A DNA stretch of 64,000 nt from Pratylenchus scribneri (Eukaryota; Nematoda; Chromadorea; Rhabditida; Pratylenchidae): positions 2,790,001-2,854,000 of the forward strand of contig JAQSEB010000023.1 in NCBI GenBank assembly GCA_030063045.1. The letters are read 5' to 3'. Below are positions 12,243 to 21,625 of this stretch, piece after piece. The notes below the pieces were generated by a model that saw nothing but the letters and a program-made list of their open reading frames with translations, was not told the origin of the DNA and ran no database searches. The translations under genes and the position numbers were made by a program. The number at the start of each line of letters is the position of its first letter. Within the stretch, counting starts at the first letter, position 1.

Positions 12243-12639
12243 TGGATAAATTTTATTTTTTTTTTTGTATCAAATTTTATGAATTTCGTCATAAATTTAT
12301 TATCTAAATTTGAGACATTTTTAGAAAATTAAAATAAGCAAAAAAGTGAATTGTTTGTACAGTCAAAATGTCAGTTCGAAATGTGAATAAAGGGAGAGGG
12401 CGATGATAATTTTAATTTCAAATGAATTTGATGGAATAAATGAAGGGAACAGAAGCAGATGTGCAAATTGAAGGATACCAATGGCAAAAAAAAAAGGATA
12501 AATGTGAAAAGTGGGTTTGACGCCAATGGATGGAAATGGTGGAATTAGGAAAAAAATATCAAAATTGGCCAAATCCACATTTATTTTCCATATTTTTAAT
12601 ATTCAATCATTTTAATTAGGGAATATTTTTGCCCCAAAA
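12243..12639. other. Intergenic
   Basis: Nothing recognised. TTTTAATTAG at about 12610-12619 may be a trans-splice acceptor for the following gene. Confidence 0.5.
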
Positions 12640-13366
12640 ATGAATCGACTAATTCGAATATTTTTGTTGGCATTTATTCTTTTTTACTTTCAAAAATGCG
12701 AAGCATGCGGCGAAGATTGTCCAGGGGATTGCGAGAATAAATGTAAAGAAATGAATAATTTTTAATTTTAATCTATTATATTATTTACAATAATCAAAAA
12801 CAGATAAATGCGTGGATCGAAGTGAAATTTGCCATCAAATGAAGGAAAATTGTGAGAATTTCTTCTTCCGAAAATGCATGCGATGTGCTTGCCCAAAAAC
12901 ATGTGGAGGTGAAAAATTTGGGTTTGGATTTAATGAATTTGAACTTTTTTTTAATAGTATGCGGTGATTCATCGAGCAGTGAGGAGGAGGAAACATCCAC
13001 AACAACATCCACATATTCCCCTTCGCCAAGCACAAATGGCACCGAAATGGTGGGGAAATGCATTTTAAAATGAATAAATTCATTCATTTAGCCATCATCG
13101 ACCACTCCGGAAGAATCATCAACACCTGAGGAGGTTTCCTCGCCTGAACCGCCTTCAACCCCCCAATTGGATTTCACAAGCCCAGAACCAGTTGAATCCT
13201 CTACGATGGAAGGTGATTTGGGGAATATTTAATAAAAATGAAAATTAATTTTATAGAAATTAGCGACGCCGAATTCAATGACCCAGCGAAAATGAAATGC
13301 AAATCCTGCGATGCAAAAAGAAAGAAATTGGCTGAAATTTATGAAAAATATTATCCAAAGGAATGA
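12640..13366 (+). CDS. Secreted ShKT (SXC) domain protein with Ser/Thr/Pro-rich linker
   Basis: Five exons. MNRLIRIFLLAFILFYFQ is a signal peptide, followed by the Cys-rich stub CEACGEDCPGDCENK. Exon 2 (about 12804-12909) holds one six-Cys ShKT-type module, starting KCVDRSEICHQMKENCENF and ending RKCMRCACPKTCG. Exons 3-4 are an acidic, Ser/Thr/Pro-rich mucin-like linker (SSSSEEEETSTTTSTYSPSP; later TTPEESSTPEEVSSPEPP). Exon 5 has CKSCDAKRKKLAEIYEKYYP and the stop. ShKT modules are common in nematode secreted and cuticle-associated proteins and are mostly disulphide-stabilised binding modules; no toxic function is implied. The small-intron models all keep frame. Confidence 0.78.
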
Positions 13367-15039
13367 ATTCGATTTTAATTAATTAAATGGACAATTAAAA
13401 TCATTTGATACAATTTGATTCACTTAATTTTTTTGGATTAAAAATGCATCTAATTCCATTTTTCATATAAATTTAACATCTTCAAATATTTATTATTTAA
13501 AAAACATTTGACTCATTGTAATTTTAAGATGATTTGCCTTATGGGAATTTATAATTTAAGGAAAATACGATACATACAATTGATGCGAAACATTCATTAT
13601 TGAGTGAAAAATATCAAGTATAAAGTTGGAAGAATATTCGAATTTTTTTGAATTCAGTTGGTTGAAAATATTCGAACCAAAACAAACAATAAATGCCAGT
13701 ATTTTTGTGCCATTTTTGCAATAATTTTAGTGGCCTCATAATTTTTGCCAATTTTTATTTAATTGGACAATTCGCCTCCCAATATTTTTAATTTAGCATT
13801 TTTTGGTCAATGTCCATTTTAGATGCAATCATTGAAATTGCAGTCATTTAGTATAAATATAGTCCGTTATTTTATTTTATTCTTTCAATCATCATCCAGC
13901 TTTAAAGAAAAAATTCTATAAAATTTGGAAAAAAAAAATGTTGTTTGCGCAATATTTTGAATAGAATCGATGATCGGAAAGAAAATACAAAGCCACAAAA
14001 AATATTCGAGGGAAAATGTTATTGGACGAAAATGAGAGTGGCAAATATTTTTCAATACACAAACAATATTGACAGTGAATAAATTTATTTTATGAATTGT
14101 GATTGCACGATACACAAAAAATAAGAAAAAAATTGAAAAATGGGCGAAAAACATATTTTTATTTTATGATTGTTTGGCATGGGATTGGGATTTTGTCATA
14201 TGGTATGGAATGAGGGAATGAGGGTTGTTTTATTGGCGAATGACTTTTTGAAATGGGCCGCCATTCTTTTTGTGTTTTGCATGTCCCTCTAAAAATTTGT
14301 AATATTCATTTTGGAACAATAATTTATTAGCCAAAAAAGGGAGACAATTCCAATCCAACAAACTCCCGTAAAATGAATCTTTAATTTAATTTACAGCAGC
14401 CATTCCATTCAATATTCCCTCATCTAAATGATTTACTTACCCAAAATAAATTTTAATTACATTTTCATGGAATTGTCAATATTGGACATTTTTGTGGGCA
14501 ATGGCAGGTGTTCGTGGCTGATTAGAAAATTAATAATATTGAATAATTATAGGAGAGGGAGGTGGAATTGGAAATTGGACCATGGGAAATGAACAAATTA
14601 TGTTTTATTATTTTATTGACTTCTTTTGGTTCCGGGCAATATTTCCATGCCATTTTCATTTTCCCATTGAATTTGTCCTCAATATGTAATATTTCTCTTA
14701 AATTTTTACATTTTTGGCAGAAAATATTTTAGTATTTCTATTTAAAACAATTCTGCCATAAAATAATTATTTTATACAAAAATTTTTCTTGCCAAAAGCG
14801 AACATCAAAGAATGTCCGAAAATGGATAATAATTAATTAAATGCATCAATTTTCAGTGAATATTTTGTGTATTTTATCGAATTTTGATGCGTGCCACTGG
14901 CAAAACTCAAATTGAAGAATTAATTTTGGCAAAAACTCGGTGTTCAATTTAATTCATAATTTTAAATACATTTTCATTTCATTTATCACGATTTTTCCTT
15001 CATTTTTAATATTTTTCGAATTCACCATTTTTGCAGTAA
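13367..15039. other. Intergenic apart from a receptor relic
   Basis: AT-rich with no intact gene. It contains the receptor relic at 13560-13854. TTTTGCAG at 15029-15036 lies just before the next receptor's start. Confidence 0.55.
13560..13854 (+). pseudogene. Relic of a Sra-superfamily receptor (3' exons)
   Basis: Fragments align in order with exons of the intact gene at 15040-16329. KYDTYN matches KKYDRI. SLLSEKYQ, in another frame, matches YSLSEKYQ. After an intron ending GAATTCAG, LVENIRTKTNNKCQYFCAIF matches LSENIRTSRQLGPAFLCHF. SIFWSMSILDAIIEIAVI matches LNSILSAIIEITVI. Frame changes between the first two blocks, stops within blocks and a missing 5' half show it is dead. The old intron position is still visible, so it arose by DNA duplication and not by retroposition. 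Confidence 0.72.
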
Positions 15040-16329
15040 ATGCCAATAAAAATGACCGACAATTCCTCTGCCCTTTATTCCCTCATTTCCACTTTTGCCT
15101 TTGCCGAAAGTTCCTTCGAATTATTGTTACATCCAATTGTGGCCGCAATTTCCGCATTAAACCTTGCCCTCCTTTCCACCTCCCACATTATCCATCCAAA
15201 TTTGCGATTCATTCTTCAAGTCGAAAGTGTGGCCATATTCATCTTTGAGGCACAAAGGTGTGCCCTTGTCTTGGAGAAATTCATTTCCGGTGACATTTTC
15301 AACCCTGGCCATATCATTTTGCAAGTAACCCCACCCCCAATCAATGATTCTCGATTATTTCATTTCCCTTCCATTTCAGTTTATTTCTCGCTTTTTCACC
15401 CTTTTCCGTAATTCAATCGGCCATGTTCTTTTGATCGAAAGGCTGATGGCCACAATGATGGCCAGTCGATATGAACATTTTCGGAACATTTATTTCAACT
15501 TCATTTGGTGTCCCCTTTTGGTGAATTCCCAAAAATGTTTGTCCTAAATTTATATTCACATCATTTTTAGTTGACAATTTGTTCATTGAATGAATTCACC
15601 AATTTGCAATCTTGGGGAGCGACCTCATTGAATTTGGCCACAAATTTTGCCATCATTCTGCTGAGTTTGGTTGAATTTGTGGTTGGCAATCTTTCAAATT
15701 GGATTTTATTATAATTTCCATTTATTTTTGTCAGTTAATTTGTTTGAATGGACTCTACAACTTGAAAAAATATGATCGAATTGTTTTGGCCTTAAATCAA
15801 AGATATTCACTCAGTGAAAAATATCAGGTGGTGTGCCCCAAACAAATATAAATTAATTATTTTTTAAGCTTTCTGAAAATATTCGGACCAGCCGTCAGCT
15901 TGGTCCTGCATTTCTCTGCCATTTCATTAATAATATTTTGACAATGCTCAAAATTATGGTCGTCTATTTTGACTGGTTCGAGGAGGCTTATTTAATCAGT
16001 TTCTTCTTTGCCAATATTTTATCCCTCAATTCAATTCTTTCTGCCATCATCGAAATCACCGTTATTACGTAATTTTCACGAGAACATTTCCCAAAAAATT
16101 TCCATTTTTCAGGCATCATCCTTTGCTGAAAAAGAGGGCAATTGGCTTATTAAGGAAATTAATTTTTTGCAAAAGTGCCAATCAAATCAGAAATGGGCAC
16201 CCAAATCCGGAGGAGGAAATGGTCGAAAATGGACTCGGCACAATGCCGCGCACAATTCGCGGCGATCCGCTGATTAGGACGCCTGATTCGGACAGTCATT
16301 TTAGCGAATTGGCAAAAGCATGGAAATGA
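15040..16329 (+). CDS. Sra-superfamily 7TM chemoreceptor (intact member of local family)
   Basis: About six exons. The start at 15040 lies 4 nt after a TTTTGCAG acceptor; 15052 is an alternative Met. TM1-2: HPIVAAISALNLALLSTSHI then HPNLRFILQVESVAIFIF. After the first intron TM3 carries GHVLLIERLMATMMASRYEH, the ER..AT..YE signature. TM5 (ATNFAIILLSLVEFVV) leads to LKKYDRIVLALNQRYSLSEKYQ, then LSENIRTSRQLGPAFLCHF, the superfamily's YxLSxxYQ..EN motif between TM5 and TM6. TM7 is ILSLNSILSAIIEITVI. The tail starts THHPLLKK and ends FSELAKAWK. All exons keep frame. It is flanked by a relic upstream and a damaged paralogue downstream on the same strand, so this is a tandem family. Assignment to sre or srab is uncertain. 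Confidence 0.82.
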
Positions 16330-17636
16330 TCAATGGCATCAAATTTATTCATGATTATTTAATTAAATTCAATAAAATTCATCAAATTCATCAAATTCTT
16401 TTCCATTTTCTTTTCGTTTGACATTTTCCACGACATTTTTTGCCTAGGGCCACAATTGATGTGTGAAAAATTCTTCTTTGGTTGATGGCAACGAAAAAAA
16501 TATTCTCACAAAATCAGAAATCACAAGAATTTATGATGAGTTTTGTGTTTTATAATTGGATTCATTTGTATTTTATTGGAAATAGGGTACGCAAATTGAT
16601 GAACGGATTAATTCTACATATTATTGACGCAATAACAAGCATAAAATAAAAATTCTAATTATAAATATTTTCATCAAATGAAATGCACGTTTAAATAAAG
16701 AAAAATATTCTCTTGATTAATTGATCACAATTAATTAAAAATTGAATTTTACAATTCATTGGACTTTTATTAATTTTTGATGCAACCGAAATACATTAAT
16801 TAAAGATGGATGGCTAAAATAAATGCACTCAAGGTTGTTTTTTACCCAACAATTTGCCGAGAATATTAATTTTCCAATTTTTCTAGTATTGAACAATTCT
16901 TTTGGGTCCATTCATTTTAATTAAAATTGAATTTGTGTGAATTTCCCACTTTTCCTTCGATTTTGTTTCCCTCTAATGAAGTATATTAAAAAGAAATGTC
17001 AGGCATTGGGCATAATTCTAATAATATTATATTTGGATATAAAATTTTGCCCAAAACTATCATTTTTCTTTCATACAAAAATTGGTTATTCAAAATTTTT
17101 ATGCAAAATTAGTATATAAATTTTTTATTCTAATTTGCAAAAATGAATGGTTCTATTTTAAAATATTTTTGAAGTGGCATTTTCTCACCATTCTTAGCAA
17201 CCTTTTGGCCTAAAATAACTTTAAAAAATGAATATTGTTCATTTTGTGTTCCATCCATTCAATTTTTCCCTAACTATAATTCTATTCTAATACAATATTC
17301 TGCCCCCGCTCCCCAAAATTTTCAATTTTCTTTGTCTATAAAATTAGATTTTGATTTTTTTTGATGCCAATGTCAAACCCATTTTTCTACTAAAATCAAA
17401 TTTTTGCCCAAAAATCCATTATCAAATTAATTCTTGAATTAATTTTACTTATTTTCTCCTGGCTAATTCATTTATTTTTCTCCTTTCATAAATATCGTCC
17501 CTATAATTCCAAATCATAATCAAGAGTATTCATTTCAAAATAAAATGAAAATGCTCCGAATTTAATCTAAATTATTTATTTATTTTTGGATTTTCCCACA
17601 ATTTTTCAACCAATTTTTTTAAGCAAATTTCATTGA
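16330..17636. other. Intergenic between tandem receptor copies
   Basis: AT-rich. No gene, RNA or repeat recognised. Confidence 0.5.
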
Positions 17637-19039
17637 ATGAATTCTGTTGCTGGTTATTCCTCCGTCCAACCCCCAAGCGAATTCATTAATTCCACTTCCG
17701 TCATTCTCTCCATCGTCGAATTGTCAATTTTACATCCGCCAGTTCTGTTCATTTCCATCATCAATTTTGCCATCCTTTCTTCCACCAAAATTTTGCATCC
17801 GAATCTTCGTTTCATTCTCCAAATTCAAAGTGGCTGCATTTTTGCTTTCAATTGTATCGGATAATTTCAATTGCGAACGAATTCATCAATCAAAATATTT
17901 ATTATGCCGGCCCAATTTTCATTCAGGTGAAAGGATAGATCCGCCGATCAGTTTTAAACACTAAAATAAATCCCTAGAAAAGTGGATACTTTGAAAACAA
18001 TAAATTCCAACCATAATCTAACTTTTATTCCCGTAATTATCATGTATCCTACTTTTGTAATGTGAATAATGGATTAGAATGGATTTAATTGGAATAATTG
18101 ATGAACGATTCATTCACAGAGATATGGCCTTTTCGTCAGCGTATTCCGCAATTCCCTTGGCCACATTTTGCTCATTGAACGGCTTCTGGCCACATTTTTC
18201 TACCGAAAATATGAAAAATACCAAAAATGGCATTTCAGTCTTTTTTGGTTTCTTCTTTTGGTTGGCCATTTTTTAAATTTTAATTGTAAACTTTATTAGC
18301 TGACAATTTCACTGCTCAATTGTTTCACGACAACTAATAATTTGGATTTCGCATTGCCCAATTTTTTGACAACATTGGCTTTGTTTTTAATGAGTTTTAT
18401 TGAATATTTGGTTAATAAATAAAAATTCCATTATATTAAATTGAATTCATTTCAGTCAATTCTCCTTATGGGCTTATACAATCAACGAAAATATCATCGT
18501 TTTTTGCCCGAAGGACGTGATTATTCCCTGACCCAAAAATATCAAGTTAACTCTAATCTACACAATTTTTTAATTTTTAATTAGTTGGCCGAAAATATTC
18601 GAACAAGTCGCCAACTTGGCCCCGCATTTTTGTGACATCTTCTAAACAATTCTATTTTAAGTATTGGTGGTGGAATGATGTATTTTAGGATTGCAAGCGA
18701 CGAATATCAAATTATGATTTTAATCCAAATTTGCACAATTCTCAGTTCATTGGTCGATTTGGCCATCGAAATCACCGTAATCACGTGAGAGCATGGAAAA
18801 TTAACCAATTTCCTAAAAATAATTGTAGCCATCATCCTTTGCTGAAAAAACGTTTTTACAAATTTGTAGCAAGAATTTTCCTTTGCAAAATCCAAAATAG
18901 AATTGGAGAGAACGAAGATGGTGAAGAAAAAGGAAGGATGGGAAGTGAAAGTCCACCGAAAACAATCAACGGCGAAATATTAATTCGACCTCAAAATCCT
19001 GAAAGTCACTTCCGGATGCTGGCTCAATCTTGGCGTTAA
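17637..19039 (+). pseudogene. Sra-superfamily receptor paralogue with a frameshift and a nonsense codon
   Basis: The exon order is the same as in 15040-16329. Exon 1 encodes ILHPPVLFISIINFAILSST and HPNLRFILQIQSGCIF. Frame is then lost: restoring one T in the T5 run at about 17845 would give a segment of exactly the paralogue's length up to PIFIQ. Exon 2 (from about 18117) encodes SVFRNSLGHILLIERLLATF and YRKYEKY. Later exons encode FLTTLALFLMSFIEYL, LMGLYNQRKYHRFL, YSLTQKYQ, LAENIRTSRQLGPAFL, then TGA at the position of the paralogue's Cys (about 18632), and LVDLAIEITVITHHPLLKK with a long acidic tail ending LAQSWR. Splice sites and the rest of the frame are well kept, so loss is recent. Intron 1 is about 180 nt, longer than in the paralogue. 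Two independent sequence errors are the alternative. Confidence 0.75.
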
Positions 19040-19183
19040 AATAATTTCAAATCAATTCCAATCAGTTTATTATTTGCAAAAATTAAAAATGAATTCCATT
19101 TTCTAATTAATTTAAAATCATTCAAATGTATTTATTTTTTTATCATTCAACAATATTGTAATTTCTAACTTCATTTCGGAAAG

Positions 19184-19857
19184 GAATTGTAATTGTGATT
19201 GTAATTGTAAAATTCTAAGTTGTAATTGCGATTGTAATTGTAAATTCTAAATTGTAATTGAGAATTGCGATTGTAAAATTCTAAGTTGTAATTGCGATTG
19301 TAATTGTAAATTCTAAATTGTAATTGAGAATTGCGATTGTAAATTCTAAGTTGTAATTGCGATTGTAATTGTAAATTCTAAATTGTAATTGAGAATTGCG
19401 ATTGTAAATTCTAAGTTGTAATTGCGATTGTAATTGTAAATTCTAAATTGTAATTGAGAATTGCGATTGTAAATTCTAAGTTGTAATTGCGATTGTAATT
19501 GTAAATTCTAAATTGTAATTGCGATTGTAATTGTAAATTCTAAGTTGTAATTGCGATTGTAATTGTAAATTCTAAATTGTAATTGCGATTGTAATTGTAA
19601 AATTCTAAGTTGTAATTGCGATTGTAATTGTAAAATTCTAAGTTGTAACTGCGATTGTAAATGTAAAATTCTAAGTTGTAATTGCGAATGTAAATTCTAA
19701 GTTGTAATTGCGATTGTAATTGTAAATTCTAAATTGTAATTGAGAATTGCGATTGTAAAATTATAAGTTGTAATTGCGATTGTAATTGTAAAATTCTAAG
19801 TTGTAATTGCGATTGTAATTGTAAAATTCTAAGTTGTAATTGCGATTGTAATTGTAA
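19184..19857. repeat. Hexamer-derived satellite array 1
   Basis: About 670 bp built from ATTGTA/ATTGCG hexamers separated by TTCTAAG or TTCTAAA. The basic unit, TTGTAATTGCGATTGTAA plus spacer, is about 25-33 bp. A higher-order unit of about 64 bp, alternating AAGTTG and AAATTG spacers plus TTGAGAATTGCG, repeats about five times between 19250 and 19510. The left boundary, TAACTTCATTTCGGAAAGGA, is shared with the array at 37.7 kb. An open frame on the minus strand (to 20097) enters the array as a Leu/Gln repeat and is probably incidental. Confidence 0.9.
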
Positions 19858-20806
19858 AGGTAATCGCCATTTGGGATTCTTGGACATCGGCAAAATGCGA
19901 CAAAGAAAGAAAGAGAGAGGGATTATTTCTGCGGGAAAGAAACTTCTGCTGTTGCTGACAAATTGATGCATACTGTATAGTAGGCTGCCGTCAATCCCCT
20001 CAATCAAAGTCCATCCTTCCAATGTGGAATCGTTGTTGACACTTTCAACATAAGTGACACTACACATTTCCCAAATCATCAATTCCATACCATTCATTGA
20101 TCCTAATTATATTCTAATCATTTTTGTTGCATTTTTCCATTCCATTTTTGTTTTGTGGCATTTTTTCCAAACACTCGTCTTTTATAGTTTATATTCTGGC
20201 CATGATTTATTCCTTTTAAGCTTTGTTAACCCAAAATTGTGAATTGACAACTCATTTTTGCATACTGTGATAAAAATTGAATTGGTTTATTTTTTGAAAT
20301 TACGCCAAAATCAAAAATTTTTATGCCAAAAATATTTTCCATTAATTTTTTTTTGATTTTTCTTGTTTATGTTTGCGCAGCGATAATAATTATATACAAT
20401 ATAAAAAGCTTTGTCGCCAACATTTTGGGGTATAATAAGGTTCCGGATGAGAGTTGGGGGATGAGGGTTGGAAAACTGCATCCAGAATGCACGCGTATAG
20501 ATGAATTTTGGCATGGTTTGGTCTGAGGTTCGGTTTCGCCATAGGGTTAGCAGAGGGGGAAAACCGGTTTTTGAACTTAGAATTTGACCCAAATTTTTAC
20601 ATTTTCGTCCATAACTTTTTTATGGGTGTAAATTTTGAAAAAATTTTTTGCCGTCGCCCTGCACCCAAGTGGGGGCTTCAAAATGATATATACCACGTGG
20701 GGGTGCGCAGATTGGCCTAGGAGGAGTTTGTTAAGTTTTATGCGCAGGTCATGATTTGGCCATATCCCGCCCAAGAGCTAAGCATATAGTGGATGTGGGA
20801 ACTGGA
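19858..20806. other. Repeat-flanked intergenic stretch, becoming GC-richer to the right
   Basis: From about 20440 base composition shifts towards G and GC. A plus-strand frame at 20323-20526 encodes a hydrophobic N-terminus (NFFLIFLVYVCAAIIIIYN) and then continues into the GC-richer block; it is unrecognised. A minus-strand frame (20097 to about 19860) starting MNGMELMIWEMCSVTYVESV is also unrecognised. I do not call either as a gene. Confidence 0.4.
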
Positions 20807-21056
20807 AGGTGAAAATTGGGACTCGGGGGTTTTCGGCCATGGGGAATTCAAATATAACATTAGTTTTGAAATGCGCGCAACGGATGGTTTGCAAACCGGT
20901 TTAAAAATTTCAAAAAATGGAAATATGGGTGGATTGAGATGAAATTTGGGACTTGGGGGTTTTCGGGCATGGGGAATTCAGAAATGAAATCCGTTTTGAG
21001 ATCTGCGCAAGGAATGGTTTGCAAACCGGTTCAAAAATTTCTAAAATAGGGAAATG
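20807..21056. repeat. Two diverged tandem units of about 120 bp with a 12-bp palindrome
   Basis: Copies start near 20808 and 20939. Shared blocks are GGGGGTTTTCGG(C/G)CATGGGG, GCGCAA..GGATGGTTTG/GGAATGGTTTG and the perfect palindrome GGTTTGCAAACC at 20886-20897 and 21016-21027. No coding signal. Confidence 0.78.
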
Positions 21057-21060
21057 CGGG

Positions 21061-21360
21061 CGAGCGAAGCGAGCTTGTACACGACCTAAAGAAGAGCGGG
21101 CGAGCGAAGCGAGCCTGCACACGACCTAAAGAAGAGCGGGCGAGCGAAGCGAGCCTGCACACGACCTAAAGAAGAGCGGGCGAGCGAAGCGAGCCTGCAC
21201 ACGACCTAAAGAAAAGCGGGCGAGCGAAGCGAGCCTCCACACGACCTAAAGAGCGGGCGAGCGAAGCGAGCCTCCACACGACCTAAAGAGCGGGCGAGCG
21301 AAGCGAGCCTGCAAACGACCTAAAGAGGCTGGCGAGCGAAGCGAGCCTGCACGCGACTTC
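21061..21360. repeat. Tandem array of eight 37-40-bp GC-rich units, each with GCGAAGC
   Basis: Units begin CGAGCGAAGCGAGC and continue about as CTGCACACGACCTAAAGAAG. Starts are near 21061, 21101, 21141, 21181, 21221, 21258, 21295 and 21333, the last one partial. The first four are 40 bp; the next are 37, 37 and 38 bp. Every unit keeps GCGAAGC, a heptamer known to fold into an unusually stable DNA mini-hairpin. Confidence 0.92.
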
Positions 21361-21398
21361 TAAATAATTTTCAAAATCCGAAACCCTAGGGTAGGTCG

Positions 21399-21416
21399 AA
21401 CGCGCCTTGGCGCGTT
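21399..21416. repeat. Perfect 8-bp-stem hairpin closing the GC-rich block
   Basis: AACGCGCC TT GGCGCGTT is a perfect inverted repeat just right of the tandem array, where sequence returns to AT-rich. It may mark an element end, but no CTRR or target duplication was found. Confidence 0.7.
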
Positions 21417-21625
21417 AACATGAACAGAAGGTTGTAATCCCTCCCGACATCTTTCCAAATCCTTCCCACATATTCCTTACACCCACTTTCCTTACGCCCC
21501 ACTTCCCTTACGTCCACTAGTAATTAATAAGAAACTTCTAAAGTTAAAAAAATGGTTTTTAAAATTTGTTTATTATTTTTCCTTTCATTTTAACTATATT
21601 TCAAGATTTTAATAATAAAAATAAT

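Noticed and set aside
19729..20097. Minus-strand open frame with a Leu/Gln repeat (LQLQSQLQLRI)
   Set aside because: The repeat part is a translation of the satellite array, and the leading part has no recognised domain or splice support.
21061..21360. CRISPR-like array
   Set aside because: Units are contiguous tandem repeats without unique spacers, in a eukaryotic genome.
21399..21430. Helitron 3' end
   Set aside because: A hairpin is present but no CTRR follows it and no matching TC start was found.
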